The translations under genes were made by a program, and so were the position numbers. From assembly GCA_004431415.1 (NCBI GenBank), contig QPMI01000059.1:282819-346818 (forward strand): a stretch of 64,000 nucleotides of DNA, given 5' to 3'. Shown here piece after piece: positions 1 through 10,156 of the stretch; the stretch's first letter is position 1; every line of letters begins with the position of its first letter. This DNA comes from Cyanophora paradoxa (lineage: Eukaryota; Glaucocystophyceae; Cyanophorales; Cyanophoraceae). The notes under the pieces were generated by a model. That model saw nothing but the letters and a program-made list of their open reading frames with translations. It was not told the DNA's origin and did no database searches.

Positions 1-1478
1 TGATTTTCGCACCATAGCGCTCCTGGCCGCCGTAGCCGCCGTAGCCGCCGCCTGCGCATACAGAGCGAGAAGATCGATCGCTATATAGCTATGCATGACC
101 GTGTGGCCAGCGATGCGAATATTATATAATTAATTCAACTCATTTACCGAAGCGGTCCTGCCCGTAGCGGCCCTGGCCGTAGGGCTGGTTCTGCCAGTCC
201 TGACCTGCGTGAACTTTTAGTGGGCGCTTTAATTTGAAAAACTGCAGTGAATTCGAAGCATCTTAAGTAGAAAATATATGCACTATTTAGGTATAGATCT
301 AGATTTTAAATAGGAGCGACTCCTGTTTCGCTCTGGATTGAAATGCGGTTTTGCGTGCGCACCGAAGCGCTGGCCGCCTTGCTGCTGCTGCTGCCACGGC
401 TGGTTCTGCCAGTCCTGACCTGCAAAACTTTGAAACAATTGTACACATACAAGCGCGCATAATATTAATTGTAATAATATCGACCAGCTCCAGATCGATA
501 TTAATCAAGTACTAATACTGAGGGCGCCGGCGCCGAGTACTAATCGGCGCACCGAAGCGCTCCCGCTCACCGAAGCGCTGCTGGAAGTCCTGCCCGTAGC
601 CTGCGCAGGCGCAGAATGAACAGGAAACGCGCTTTCAACAATGCTAGCGCTGGACGAATCTTAAGCCTTCGCGATATATATAAAGTCACAGGTCGACTTT
701 CCCATCGGAAATATAATTATGAAGTCAAAGCCGCACGAGCGCATATATAGCGCACCGGTACGCTGGAAGTCCTGTCCCCCAAAGCCACCTGAGCCGCGGC
801 CGTGCAGATCAGTTTTCGAGTTCGGCGGATCCGGATCGTTTCCTAAGCCGCGGCCTAAGCCTAAGCCATTTTCTAAGCCGCGGCCGTCCGGCCTAAGCCT
901 AATCCGGATCGAATTCAGCTTCCTAAGGCGCGGCCGTGCAGATCAGTTTCGAATTCAAATTCGGCGGATCCGTATCGTTTCTGGAGATCGCAAAGCAATG
1001 ATTTCAGGGATTCAAATTTCGCACCGTACCGCTCCTGACCGCCGTAGCCGCCTCCTGCAGATCGATGTTCAGGATCAGTTTCGCGGTGCGAGATTCCCTG
1101 CAGCTGTCTGTGCATGCAGCCATGCAGTTATCTTTATAATTAATTATAATTATGAGCACCGAAGCGGTCCTGGTTGAAGCGGCCCTGCTGCTGCAGGTTC
1201 TGCCAGTCCTGACCTGCACGAAAATTGATCGTAAATAGAAGAGTACGTTTACTCGCTTTCAGACTCGGGAAATTTTAGGGCTCGAGTTCGATTCAGAGCG
1301 CGCCACCGAAGCGGTCGCGGTCGCCGTAGCGCTGGAAGTCCTGCTGCCCGAAGCCGCCCTGGTCGCCGCGGCCTGCCGCGCACGCGGGGTCGAACGGCGG
1401 GCACCGCACGCGCTCCGGGCCCTTCTCCCCTGCGCGGATTCGATCACGAATCGAAGCGCCCGCATGCGCAGTTGACAT
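1..1478 (-). CDS. QDWQN/QDFQ-repeat low-complexity protein, tandem microexons (partial, runs off left edge)
   Basis: Eight short exons can be read on the minus strand: 1307-1372, 1160-1213, 1025-1054, 756-788, 553-600, 363-419, 148-204 and 13-51. Each follows an AG acceptor and ends at a GTGCG, GTGGC or GTAAA donor. Every one is a multiple of three long and phase 1 on both sides, so any could be skipped or duplicated without a frameshift. They encode glycine-, glutamine- and arginine-rich units such as GQDWQNQPYGQGRYGQDRFG, GGFGGQDFQR and GGYGGQERYG. The upstream exon may extend without a break to an ATG at 1478 (MSTAHAG...), but that start is uncertain. The composition resembles prion-like or RNA-binding low-complexity tails. 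I see no folded domain, and the function is unknown. Confidence 0.72.
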
Positions 1479-2739
1479 CGATATCGCAATCGAGGACACG
1501 GGAGACAGCGCGGGAGAAGCGCGCTCGAGCTCGCGATCGGTAGAGGCCTAGAGGGAGAGGGCACGGGAGACAGCGCGGGAGAAGCGCGCACCGACCCCGG
1601 ACGGACCGTAGTTCGAAGTGCCTGCGCGAGAGCGAGATCGATCAACCGCGGCGTCGTTCAGAGGCGTCGGTCGAGAAATCGAATTTTCCGCATGGGTCCG
1701 AACCGAACTGCGATCGAACTGCGTCAATACGGATCACAAGAGCAGCGCGCGCGTCGACGCTCGAGCCTCGGAGCGCACAGACATGGTGGCGGAGATTTGA
1801 TCGGGTGCACGTGCGAGCGAGGCCCTGAGGCGAACTGGAAATGGAGTGCGGTCGAAGAGTCCGAATTCGCCACACCCGAGAGCTCGAGGGGAGATAAGCT
1901 CGAGGGGAGATCTCAGAATCTAGAGCTAGAGGAATCGCGAGCAGGCCATGAGCTCATTTCATCGGATGTTTGAAATTTGAGAAGACCTACAGCCTTTGAG
2001 AAGACCTAAGAAGGAGGAGCACAGCTAGCTAGATAGCCTAGTAGACTGCAAATTTCGCAAGATCTAAATCGAGCCTGATCATGACCATGAGCCGAGCCGA
2101 GGCGCCCCGCCCCCTTCGATCGCGAGCTCCTCCCCTCCCCTCCCTCCCCCCTCCCCCTCCCCTCTCCGCCCCCCCCCCCCCCCCCCCCCCACGCCCCCCA
2201 CCCCTGCAGGCGACTTTGGATCCTGGGAGGAAGACAAATTCACTGACTAGTACTGGAAACCGGATCATACTATGGCTATGTAAATTAAAACAACCCAACA
2301 ACGATTCCATTATATATAACTAGAGTTGCGAGATAGCCGGCGAGCCTGCGCATGTGAGCCTAGAGAATACTGCGACATGCATATGTGCACCGGTATACTA
2401 TGATAGCTAGAAGCCTCAAAGCAAAGAAAGCCTAAAAGATAGTTCAAGGTAGAGCCGCTGAGCATTATGGCATAAATTAAACCTACGATGGCCACGATGC
2501 TGATCCGATACTAATCAGCCGGCGCCCGCGGCGGCCCCGGACTCGCGGTCACGCGCCGTGGTCGCCCCGGCGGCCCGGGCGCGCGCCCCGGGCCAGCTGC
2601 AGCCGCCTGGGACGTCGACGGTCTAGAGTTGATAAGAACACCGAGCTCGAGTGCCACGGTGCAAGCAAAGCCAAGCGTGCCGGGCACATCCTATAGCTAG
2701 CTAGCCTCAACTCTTCCGCCACACCTAAGCCACCTTGGG
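1479..2739. other. intergenic, no supported gene
   Basis: I see no exon with family similarity here. The stretch holds a pyrimidine-rich block at about 2100-2210 with a poly-C run near 2167-2192, and moderately AT-rich DNA at 2270-2500. It lies between the start of the repeat-protein gene and the stop codon of the permease gene. Confidence 0.5.
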
Positions 2740-4884
2740 CTATCTCTCCACGCGGTTCCATGCCGTCGTCGCCCCGGCGGCCCGCGCGTGCGTGCGGCTG
2801 CGCCATCGCATCGCCAGCATCGCCGCGCGCGTCGTCGCCCTGCCGCAGAAACAGGACCGGATCCGGATCAGTTGCATGGAAGAACAGCACCAGGCCAGTA
2901 AATGCTTCTAGCATTGTTTTAGTCTCTCTTTCGAAATTCTCTCATTTGAATTATAAGTAAGAGCCCGCGGCCGGCCCGGCGGCCCGCTCGCGCATGCGCA
3001 CCTGTACGCGCGCTTGCGGCTGTAGGACGAGAAGGCGAGCGAGGCGGCGAGGACGGCCAGCGACGCGCCGCAGATCCCGAACGCGACGTACGCCGACTGC
3101 CTCGGCGAATCAGTGAGGCGTACGTACACACAAATCGAAGGCTCATGATCGTGAGTGATCGATCACCTCGGCCCCCGGGCCGCCCTTCAGGAGCGGGGTC
3201 GCGATGGCGAGGACGAGGAAGAGCAGATTGAGGGCGACGCCCCCGAGGCCGCCCTGGACGGAACGTTAACCAAATCAATCCCAAATTTGAGCGCAATGGA
3301 GGCTCATGATCAGCTTCCTGGACTACATTCTTGTTAACGAGATTGGAGGATTAGAACGTTAACCAAATCAATTCCACGAGGCTAGTCACTAACATTCCTG
3401 GACTTCCTGGAAGCTGAGACACGAGGCTTAGGAAATGCGCAAGCCCCCGTAATTATATAAGAGCTTATAAAGCCCAGAAATCATTAGCTCAAATTCAAAT
3501 TCATGCGCGCGCGCGCGTGCGCACCCATCCGTTGCGCTAACGCTTCACGCTAAAGCTTCACGTTTCATTTAGAGCTAAAGCTTCACGGTTCATTTAGAGC
3601 TCATTCGCATACAGCTTAAGCTTCAAGCGCGGGCGCACCCATCCGTTGCGGAGGGCGCTGAAGCCGGGCTTGCCGTACGTCGCCGCGAAGTTCGCGAGGC
3701 ACCCCAGGCAGTCTGCCGGGGCGGGGTGGCCATGGGTCAGCAAAGTGAACGTCAACTACGCGCTCCAGCGAGTGACGGCGCCTGGGGCTAGCGCTGCGGC
3801 GGCTCCCCGGTCTTCGGTAGGGATGCTAAATGAAACGCGCCGTCTCCAAGAAAACGGAGGCTCTTAACTTGAGCTTATAATATTTAGCTTCAGATCTAGA
3901 ACATTAGAAGCTCAAGAAAGAGTGGAAAGGGGCGCGCGCACAGAGGAGGAAAGTGCCGTAGTTGGCACCTTAGCTCAGCTCTAGCGGAAGCTTCTCTTTA
4001 ATTTATGCTTGATTATAAGTTCACACGCAAAAAGCTTCGCGCTTAGCTCTAGATTATTGGAAGAAGCAAGAAAGGAGGAAAGTGCCGTAGATGGAGACTT
4101 AGCTTCAGAGGAGGCGCACTCGGTGCCATACGACGTTGTCTCTCTATAGCTAAGCTCTCTTTAAAGATATACATGAAAGACACTTTAAGGTGGATGTTTG
4201 ACGGATGATTTAGCTTGCTCGCTTCGATTCGGGCTCGGGGCGCACAGAGCAGGAAATTGAAGTGCCTTAGCTTGAGCTTAACTTGAGCTTAACTTTAGAA
4301 AGAGTGGAAACGTTTAACGGGCGCACAGAGGAGGAAGGTGCCGAAGATGGAGACGCTCGTCAGGGCCCCCGCCACCACCGGCTGCGCGAACGCACATAAA
4401 ATGAGATCGAAGCGAAGGCCGAGGGCGGGGCGCAGCGGCGCGCTCGCTCGTTCTGGCTCCACCCCCGCCCCGCCCCGCCCCGCTCCGCCAGTGTTGACAG
4501 GCCCAAAGATCTAGGAGGGCCCCGCAGCTAGCCCTCCGCCTCTAGGCCGAGAGGCCGAGAGCTAGCTCCCCGCCAATCCCCCAGAGGGCTCTACAGCTAG
4601 GCCCCCGCCTTATCTCTAGCCCCTCATGATCATGATCACCCCCGCAGCTAGCCCCCCGCCACACCCGCCCCCTCCCTCCGCCTCGGGCGCACGTAGGCGA
4701 GGCCGAGGAGGGCGAGGGCGGCGGAGACGGCGGTGCAGAGGTAGATCGCCTTTTCCGGCGTCCCTGCGAGGCGGGCGGCGGATCGGAGTAAGGACCGGCT
4801 TAGGGCGGCGGAGTTAGGCCGGGGGCTAGCTTTATAGCTAGCTAGCTGTAGGACGGGGCGGGGCGGAGCGGGGCGGGGGCAGGT

Positions 4885-4918
<34 letters not shown>

Positions 4919-7625
4919 CGGGGCGGGGCGGGGGCGGACCGTAGGAGGGGTGGAGGGAGCGGAAGAGGGCGGGGAGGCTCCCCTCCACCCCCGCCTGGTA
5001 CGTCAGCTGCGCCCCGGGTATACATCAGCCGTTCAGACTCGTTTGGCATTCGAGTAGATAAATAGATAGATCAGATAGATAGAGTACGTCAGCTGCGCCC
5101 CGTATATACATCAGCGCTGGCTGTCTGGACGCTTAAGCTGAAGCGGAAGCTTAATCATCAATTCAACGTTGCGATTGGCTTTTAAGCATAGACAGAAAGA
5201 TTAGATACGGTACGTCAGCTGCCCCGCTGCGCCCCGCATCATGATCAGCCGTTCAGACTCGATTGGCATGCCAGTAGATAGATAGATAGATTAGATCCGT
5301 CAGCCTCTAGCCCCTGTGGGTCGGGGTAGTTAGATAGATAGATAGATAGATAGATAGATCAGACCCGGTACGTCGGCTGCACCGCGCCCTCCAGCTAGCC
5401 CTAGTGCCACTTATACCCCTTCTCCACACGAAAGGCCTCGAGCTCGTTGGGGGAGGGGGGGAAGGGGGGTAGATGCCCTTAGATCCTTTTTGGAGAGGGG
5501 TACCTTGACGCCGGCGTTGACGGAGGAGACGTAGGAGCCGTTGCCGCCCCCGCCGCCGCCGCCCCCGCCAGCGCCCCGTCCGCGCTCCGCACCCGCCCCG
5601 AGAGCGCCAGCTGCGAACGTAGGAGGAGTAGTCAACGTTGTAGCAGCGGGTTATATTTAGATTAGAGATGTTGGGGGTACGCGCGCACCTTGGCGGAGGA
5701 GTAGGAGAGGGCGTAGAGGACGATGGGGTACAGCAGCGAAACGTAGATGCCTGCGTGGGGGGGGGGAGTAGGGAGGGAGGGGGGTACGGTGCTCAGAAGC
5801 GTGGACGCATATACTGGCCGGAAAGCGGGTGCGGGGAGAGGGAGAGGCGCCCAGTAAGAATGAAGCGAGGGATTTAGATCCCTCGCGGGTGTGGCGGAGG
5901 CGCTAGGCGTGCTCCCGTTCTAGAAGCGGCGGCGTCAGAGCGAGGGAGCCCGGATCCGGCCCCGGGCCCTAGGCCAACCTGGCCGGAACTTCGGAATGCG
6001 AAGCGGGTGCGGGGAGAGATAGAGGCGCCCAGCGCTCCTAGAGGGGCCCGGGCCCTTCCCTAGGCCGCAGACCCTGTACCCCCCGCAGAGCGAGGAAGCC
6101 GGGATCCGGCCCGGCCGAGCCCCAGGCCAACTCCTTAACCCGACCGCTGGACCCTGCGTCCTCTCCCCCCGCCTCCACCCCCCCCCCAAAAAAGGAGGCG
6201 GGTGTACCCCTGGGGATGTGGCGGCGGACGTCGATCGTGTCGGGGGCGAAGTTCACGGCGGATTCGAACCCGATGTAGATCACGATCGCCAGCGTCACCT
6301 GAGCGCGGGTGAGCGCGAGTGACCCCCCCCCCCCGCCCGGAGCCGCTCAGATGAGCCCGCCCGGAGCCGCTCGGAACGGGGCCTCTCTAAGAATTCAGGC
6401 ACGAGCCGGGCGTCTATGGGGCCCCCACACGACAGTCCGCGTGCGCGCGCGCTAGGACGCCCGCTCGCGGACCCTGGCCCCTTCTAAATGGGCCATGAAA
6501 TATATTGCGCCGTCCCCTAGTTATTATAAGGGGCAGGCACCTGGGAGAGGAACGCGGATATCGATGCGGACAGGAGGATATACATAGATGTTGGATAGAT
6601 GTTGGAAAGTATACTGCGCCGTGCCTAGTTATAAGGGACAGGCACCGCAAGTCACTAGTTCAAAGGGTTTTCTAACAAAGTAGCAAGATTTCAAGCACGA
6701 TAGTAGAAATGTACAGCGCCGTCGCTAGTTATTTGTTAAGGGGGCTGGGCCTCTCTGGCTGGGCCCGGCGGCCTCTCTAGAGATCGCTGTAGATCCCTTG
6801 GGGCGCCCCTAGTGGACCCCCTTCTGACCGTCCGGCACACGGACCCTGGACCCCCTAAATGGGCCATGAAATATACTGCGCCGCCCCTAGTTATTGTAAG
6901 GGGCAGGCACCTGGGAAAGGAAAGCCGAGGCGGACGTGGGGGCGAAGGTCGACGAGGCGGTCGCCGCCCACTCCTCCGGCCCCAGGCCCCGCGGGTTCAC
7001 GATCCGGTACTAAAAATAGATCGTTGGCGAGGGTACAGGGGAGGACGCGGGGGGGGGGGGAGTGAGGGGATACGCGCACGAGGAAGGCCATGATGGAGAA
7101 GAGGAGGATGGCGACGACCTGAGAGGGGGGGGTACAGTCGGAGGAGGAAGGGGCGGGGGGAGGGGAGGGAGGGAGGGGTACCTGGATGGCCACGATGCCG
7201 AGGTTGAAGTCGGAGGAGAATCGCGTACCCGCCACGCAGACGGCCGCCGCGGCCAGGGCCACAGCAATCGCGAACCCCATCTGCAGGCTCAAGGACGCCT
7301 GAGGGGGTACCGGAATGAGCCACTGGCCATGGGTAGCGCAGCGGGGTACGGGCCTGGATCCTGAAGCCCGTGGAGAGAAGGTACCCCATGTTCGAGGCGA
7401 TCGGGGCGAGGACGCTGCTGGGGTACACCTGCTCGGGGCGGGCGTCAGACAGAGCGGGCGGGGGTACTTGAAACGGCGGCGGGGGGGTACCCAGTAGAGG
7501 AGAAAGCCGCCGTAGAAGGCCCCAAGCTGGAGGGGCCTCGCGAAGCGGCGGATGAGGGGTATCTTGCTGCTCTCGAACGCGGCCTGTACCCCCCTCGTCG
7601 AACGGGAGCGACGGCGGAGACGTGA

Positions 7626-7661
<36 letters not shown>

Positions 7662-8398
7662 GCTCGCCTCGCAGTAGTCGTAGATGCCGCCCAGGCGGGG
7701 GTACCTGTTTCGCCCCTTTAGGCGCCGGGAAGCTCGCAGGAGGGGGCGGAGTGAGGGGGTAGGGGGGTACCGGACGGCGAGGGTGGAGAAAGAGAGGGCG
7801 GTGAGGTACGTGATTATGCCGGAGGCGACCACTCCGATCCTGCGCCAGCTCAGAGAGGGGTACAGGCGCGCCGTACAGGGGGGGTAGAGGTGCTCGCCAC
7901 ATGTCGGACCACGTCGGGTTGCCGTAGAAGTCCGTCGCCGAGATTTGAAGCGCGAGCGTACTCCAGAAAAGTCCGAGGGGGGCCTGCGCATGCGGCGCGG
8001 CGGGAGCGGCGGCGGGGACGGCGGCGGGTCAGAGCGGGCGCGCGTGTGAGGCCGGGTGCGCTAGCTGGTCCGCCCGTCCAAGCTGGACGATCGCGCACCA
8101 TAAAAGCGACCTGAGGAGAATGCGGTGCATGAGTTTAGAGCATCGGGAGAAAGCAAGCGCGCGAGGGCGCGGCGCCGGCGCACCATCTTTGGAGCCGCGG
8201 AGGGCGGATCGGATTTCGATCGGAGCGTTAGCTACGCGAGCGGCGCAGGTGAGGGGCCATACACACGTTCATGGTGATGTCGTTCGCCTCCTGCGGAGCG
8301 CGTGAGCTCGGCGGCTCGCGCGGGAAAGACACTCGGCGTTCTCGCACCAGGTACCGCTTCTGCCTGTCCTCCCCCTTTGCGCCGCCTGCGCTCGCCAT
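2740..8398 (-). CDS. APC-superfamily amino-acid permease, 21 exons
   Basis: Exons (minus order): 8348-8398, 8267-8290, 8099-8110, 7877-7983, 7771-7839, 7668-7704, 7491-7583, 7354-7428, 7182-7298, 7080-7118, 6911-7009, 6208-6298, 5689-5750, about 5504-5584, 4940-5006, 4693-4763, 4327-4381, 3639-3712, 3167-3253, 3002-3096 and 2740-2839. Phases match throughout except around the poly-Gly exon near 5504-5610, whose acceptor is uncertain. The product is about 500 residues, normal for the family. Diagnostic stretches are RYPRLGGIYDYCE after TM2, and IGFESAVNFAPDTIDVRRHI, which matches the GFE...P..IPRA block of amino-acid permeases. Many exons encode one hydrophobic segment each. The start is the ATG at 8396-8398 (MASAGGAKGED...). 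Two introns (donors at 7667 and 7353) fit phase only as GC-AG. The substrate cannot be read from sequence; plasma-membrane or organellar amino-acid/polyamine transport is the family role. Confidence 0.87.
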
Positions 8399-8689
8399 TC
8401 TGTCCTACAGTCTACAGATTGACGGCTAGCTAAACTGCGCGCCCGCGGCCGGTCCCGCAGATCCAGAACCGGCGCCTCCCGCGCGCGAGGCACGCAGCGC
8501 GTCGGGTCCGGCTGCCCTTGAACTGCTGCTGTGGCTCCGCCGGCGGGCGCGCCGGGCTGTGCTGCTCTTGCCCCAGCTTTGACACGGGTAGAGGGGTACA
8601 GTCGCAACAAGGCGCTCCGTATCGCTCTCGCATCTTTCAAGCTGGATCGGCACAACAAGAAGAGCGGCCGCAGGGATCCACCGCCGCCG
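8399..8689. promoter_or_regulatory. divergent intergenic region between permease and OTU gene
   Basis: The 291 bases lie between two start codons facing away from each other, so both promoters and 5' UTRs must fit here unless there are untranslated upstream exons. I see no TATA box or other named element. A GTG-initiated extension of the OTU frame reaches 8531, but an ATG at 8690 is the better start. Confidence 0.5.
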
Positions 8690-9817
8690 ATGTTCGCGGC
8701 GCCGGGCTTCGCCCGGGCGGCGTCCGCCCTGCGCTTCGTGGCGGCGCCGCCAGCTGCCACCATCATTGGGCCAGCCGCGGCGGGCGTCCGCGTGCGCGTC
8801 GCACCTTTCGGCAATCAGAACAACAATCGCCGGGAGCCGCCGCGGCCGAGCGGGAGCCCGCAGCGGCCCAGAGAGAGACAGACTTCGTGGTCAGGTTCGA
8901 CCCTCTTCGGCATTGCAGCGATCGCCAGCAGCGTCGCGATCTTTGGATCTTCCTTGTACACGGCCTTCGCGGACGCCGCCGCACGCGGCCTTTCTGCCGT
9001 CGCCGGCCCGGCGCGGGAGGCGCACATCTCGTATGACGTGCTCCGTAGCGCTGGCGACGGCCGGTGCCTCTTCCGCTCGGTGCGTAAACCGCTGGAAGCC
9101 TGCGAGCGGCTCTGCGCTGACGCACGCGGACCGCAGATCGTCCAGGGCAGGGCGTTCGCTCGCGGGGACCGCCTGACCCTCGACGCGGAGACCAAGGAGG
9201 CCGACCAGCTGCGGAAACAGATATGCGATGCATTCCCGAGCTACAGGGAACAGTTCGAGGTGCGCGCTCCTGCCGCCGCCCGCGTCTGTCTCTGAACGAG
9301 TGATTGCTCGGCAGCTTTTCGGCGCTCTGCAGCCTGGCACGATGGACGCTTACTTGAAAAGACTCGCCAATCCAGCATTCTGGGGTCTGAGTCCCGACTC
9401 GCACGCGCCGCGCCGCAGATTTGATCGAGATTTGATCGCAGGCGGCGAGCTCGAGATGCTCATCGCTGCCGACCTTCTTAAGCTGCCCATCTTCGTGTAC
9501 TTGTCCGACCGGACCGGTTACTACGCCATACAAAAGCGCGCCATTTTCGAATTTGATCCCGCGGTCCATCCGTCTCGCCGTGCTGACGCGTTTGGGCCGT
9601 GGCGCCGGCGCAGGTACGGCGAGCAGTACACGAAGTCAGACGCCATTCGGGTGCGCGCGCAGCTCCTGTCGTCCTCTTCCGCCAGCGGCGCCGCCGTCCT
9701 TCTCTCTGACTCGCCCCTGTCGTCTTTGCGCGGCCGCAGCTGCTGTACAATGGCTCTACGCACTACGATCTCCTCCTGCCACGCGCCGGCTCGCCCCCTG
9801 CGAGCCGCGAGGAGTGA
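8690..9817 (+). CDS. OTU-like cysteine protease with N-terminal leader and membrane segment
   Basis: Three exons, 8690-9259, 9315-9650 and 9740-9817, all join in phase 0 to give about 327 residues. The N-terminus (MFAAPGFARAASALRF) is rich in Ala and Arg with few acidic residues, like an organellar targeting leader. A hydrophobic segment follows at about residues 75-95 (TLFGIAAIASSVAIFGSS). The catalytic Cys box is SAGDGRCLFRSV, equivalent to the OTU DGxCLFR motif. The last exon carries the catalytic His box GSTHYDLLLP. Family role: deubiquitinase, cleaving ubiquitin or ubiquitin-like conjugates. Ubiquitin-chain preference cannot be told. Organelle membrane anchoring is an inference from the leader and hydrophobic segment. 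The gene is divergent from the permease and convergent with the YiiX-like gene. Confidence 0.85.
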
Positions 9818-10156
9818 TCATAAGCGACGCTTCCGGGTCGGCCGCGTTGTTGTAGTTGTACGTATACTATATTCAAGCTCACGATGCTTGATTGACATTC
9901 AAGCTGAAGCTAATCATAAAGCTTGCTCTACATTCATGATCACGGTCATGCTCAACCTTGTACCTGAACTGAAAGACGCGCGACTAGCTAAGCCCTACCA
10001 CTCGCGCGCTGGGTCGCCGCAGCCGCACGACGCTATCTGATTATGTAAGCATTGAAATTGATAGAAGCGAAGAAGCAAGATAGGTTTCAAAGCGGAAAGG
10101 AAAGCGAAGATTCGAAGGAAAGTAATGAAGAGGTGTAGGAAAACTAGCTAGTTGGG
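9818..10156. other. convergent intergenic region
   Basis: The 339 bases separate the stop codons of two genes that face each other. They are lower in GC than the exons, with short A/G-rich stretches near 10040-10140 that could belong to 3' UTRs. I see no gene and no clear polyadenylation signal. Confidence 0.45.

Noticed and set aside
148-1213. Regularly spaced repeats suggesting a CRISPR-like or satellite array
   Set aside because: The repeated units are translated exons with splice sites and varying spacers, not conserved palindromic repeats.
2081-2323. Pro-rich open frame
   Set aside because: It is the translation of a pyrimidine tract and poly-C run, with no other support.
6891-7991. 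366-residue open frame on the minus strand across several permease exons
   Set aside because: It reads through introns and poly-C and mixes frames; the exon-by-exon reading preserves phase and the APC family motifs, so this is an accidental frame.
8531-8689. N-terminal extension of the OTU protease
   Set aside because: It would start at GTG, and the ATG at 8690 begins a plausible targeting leader.
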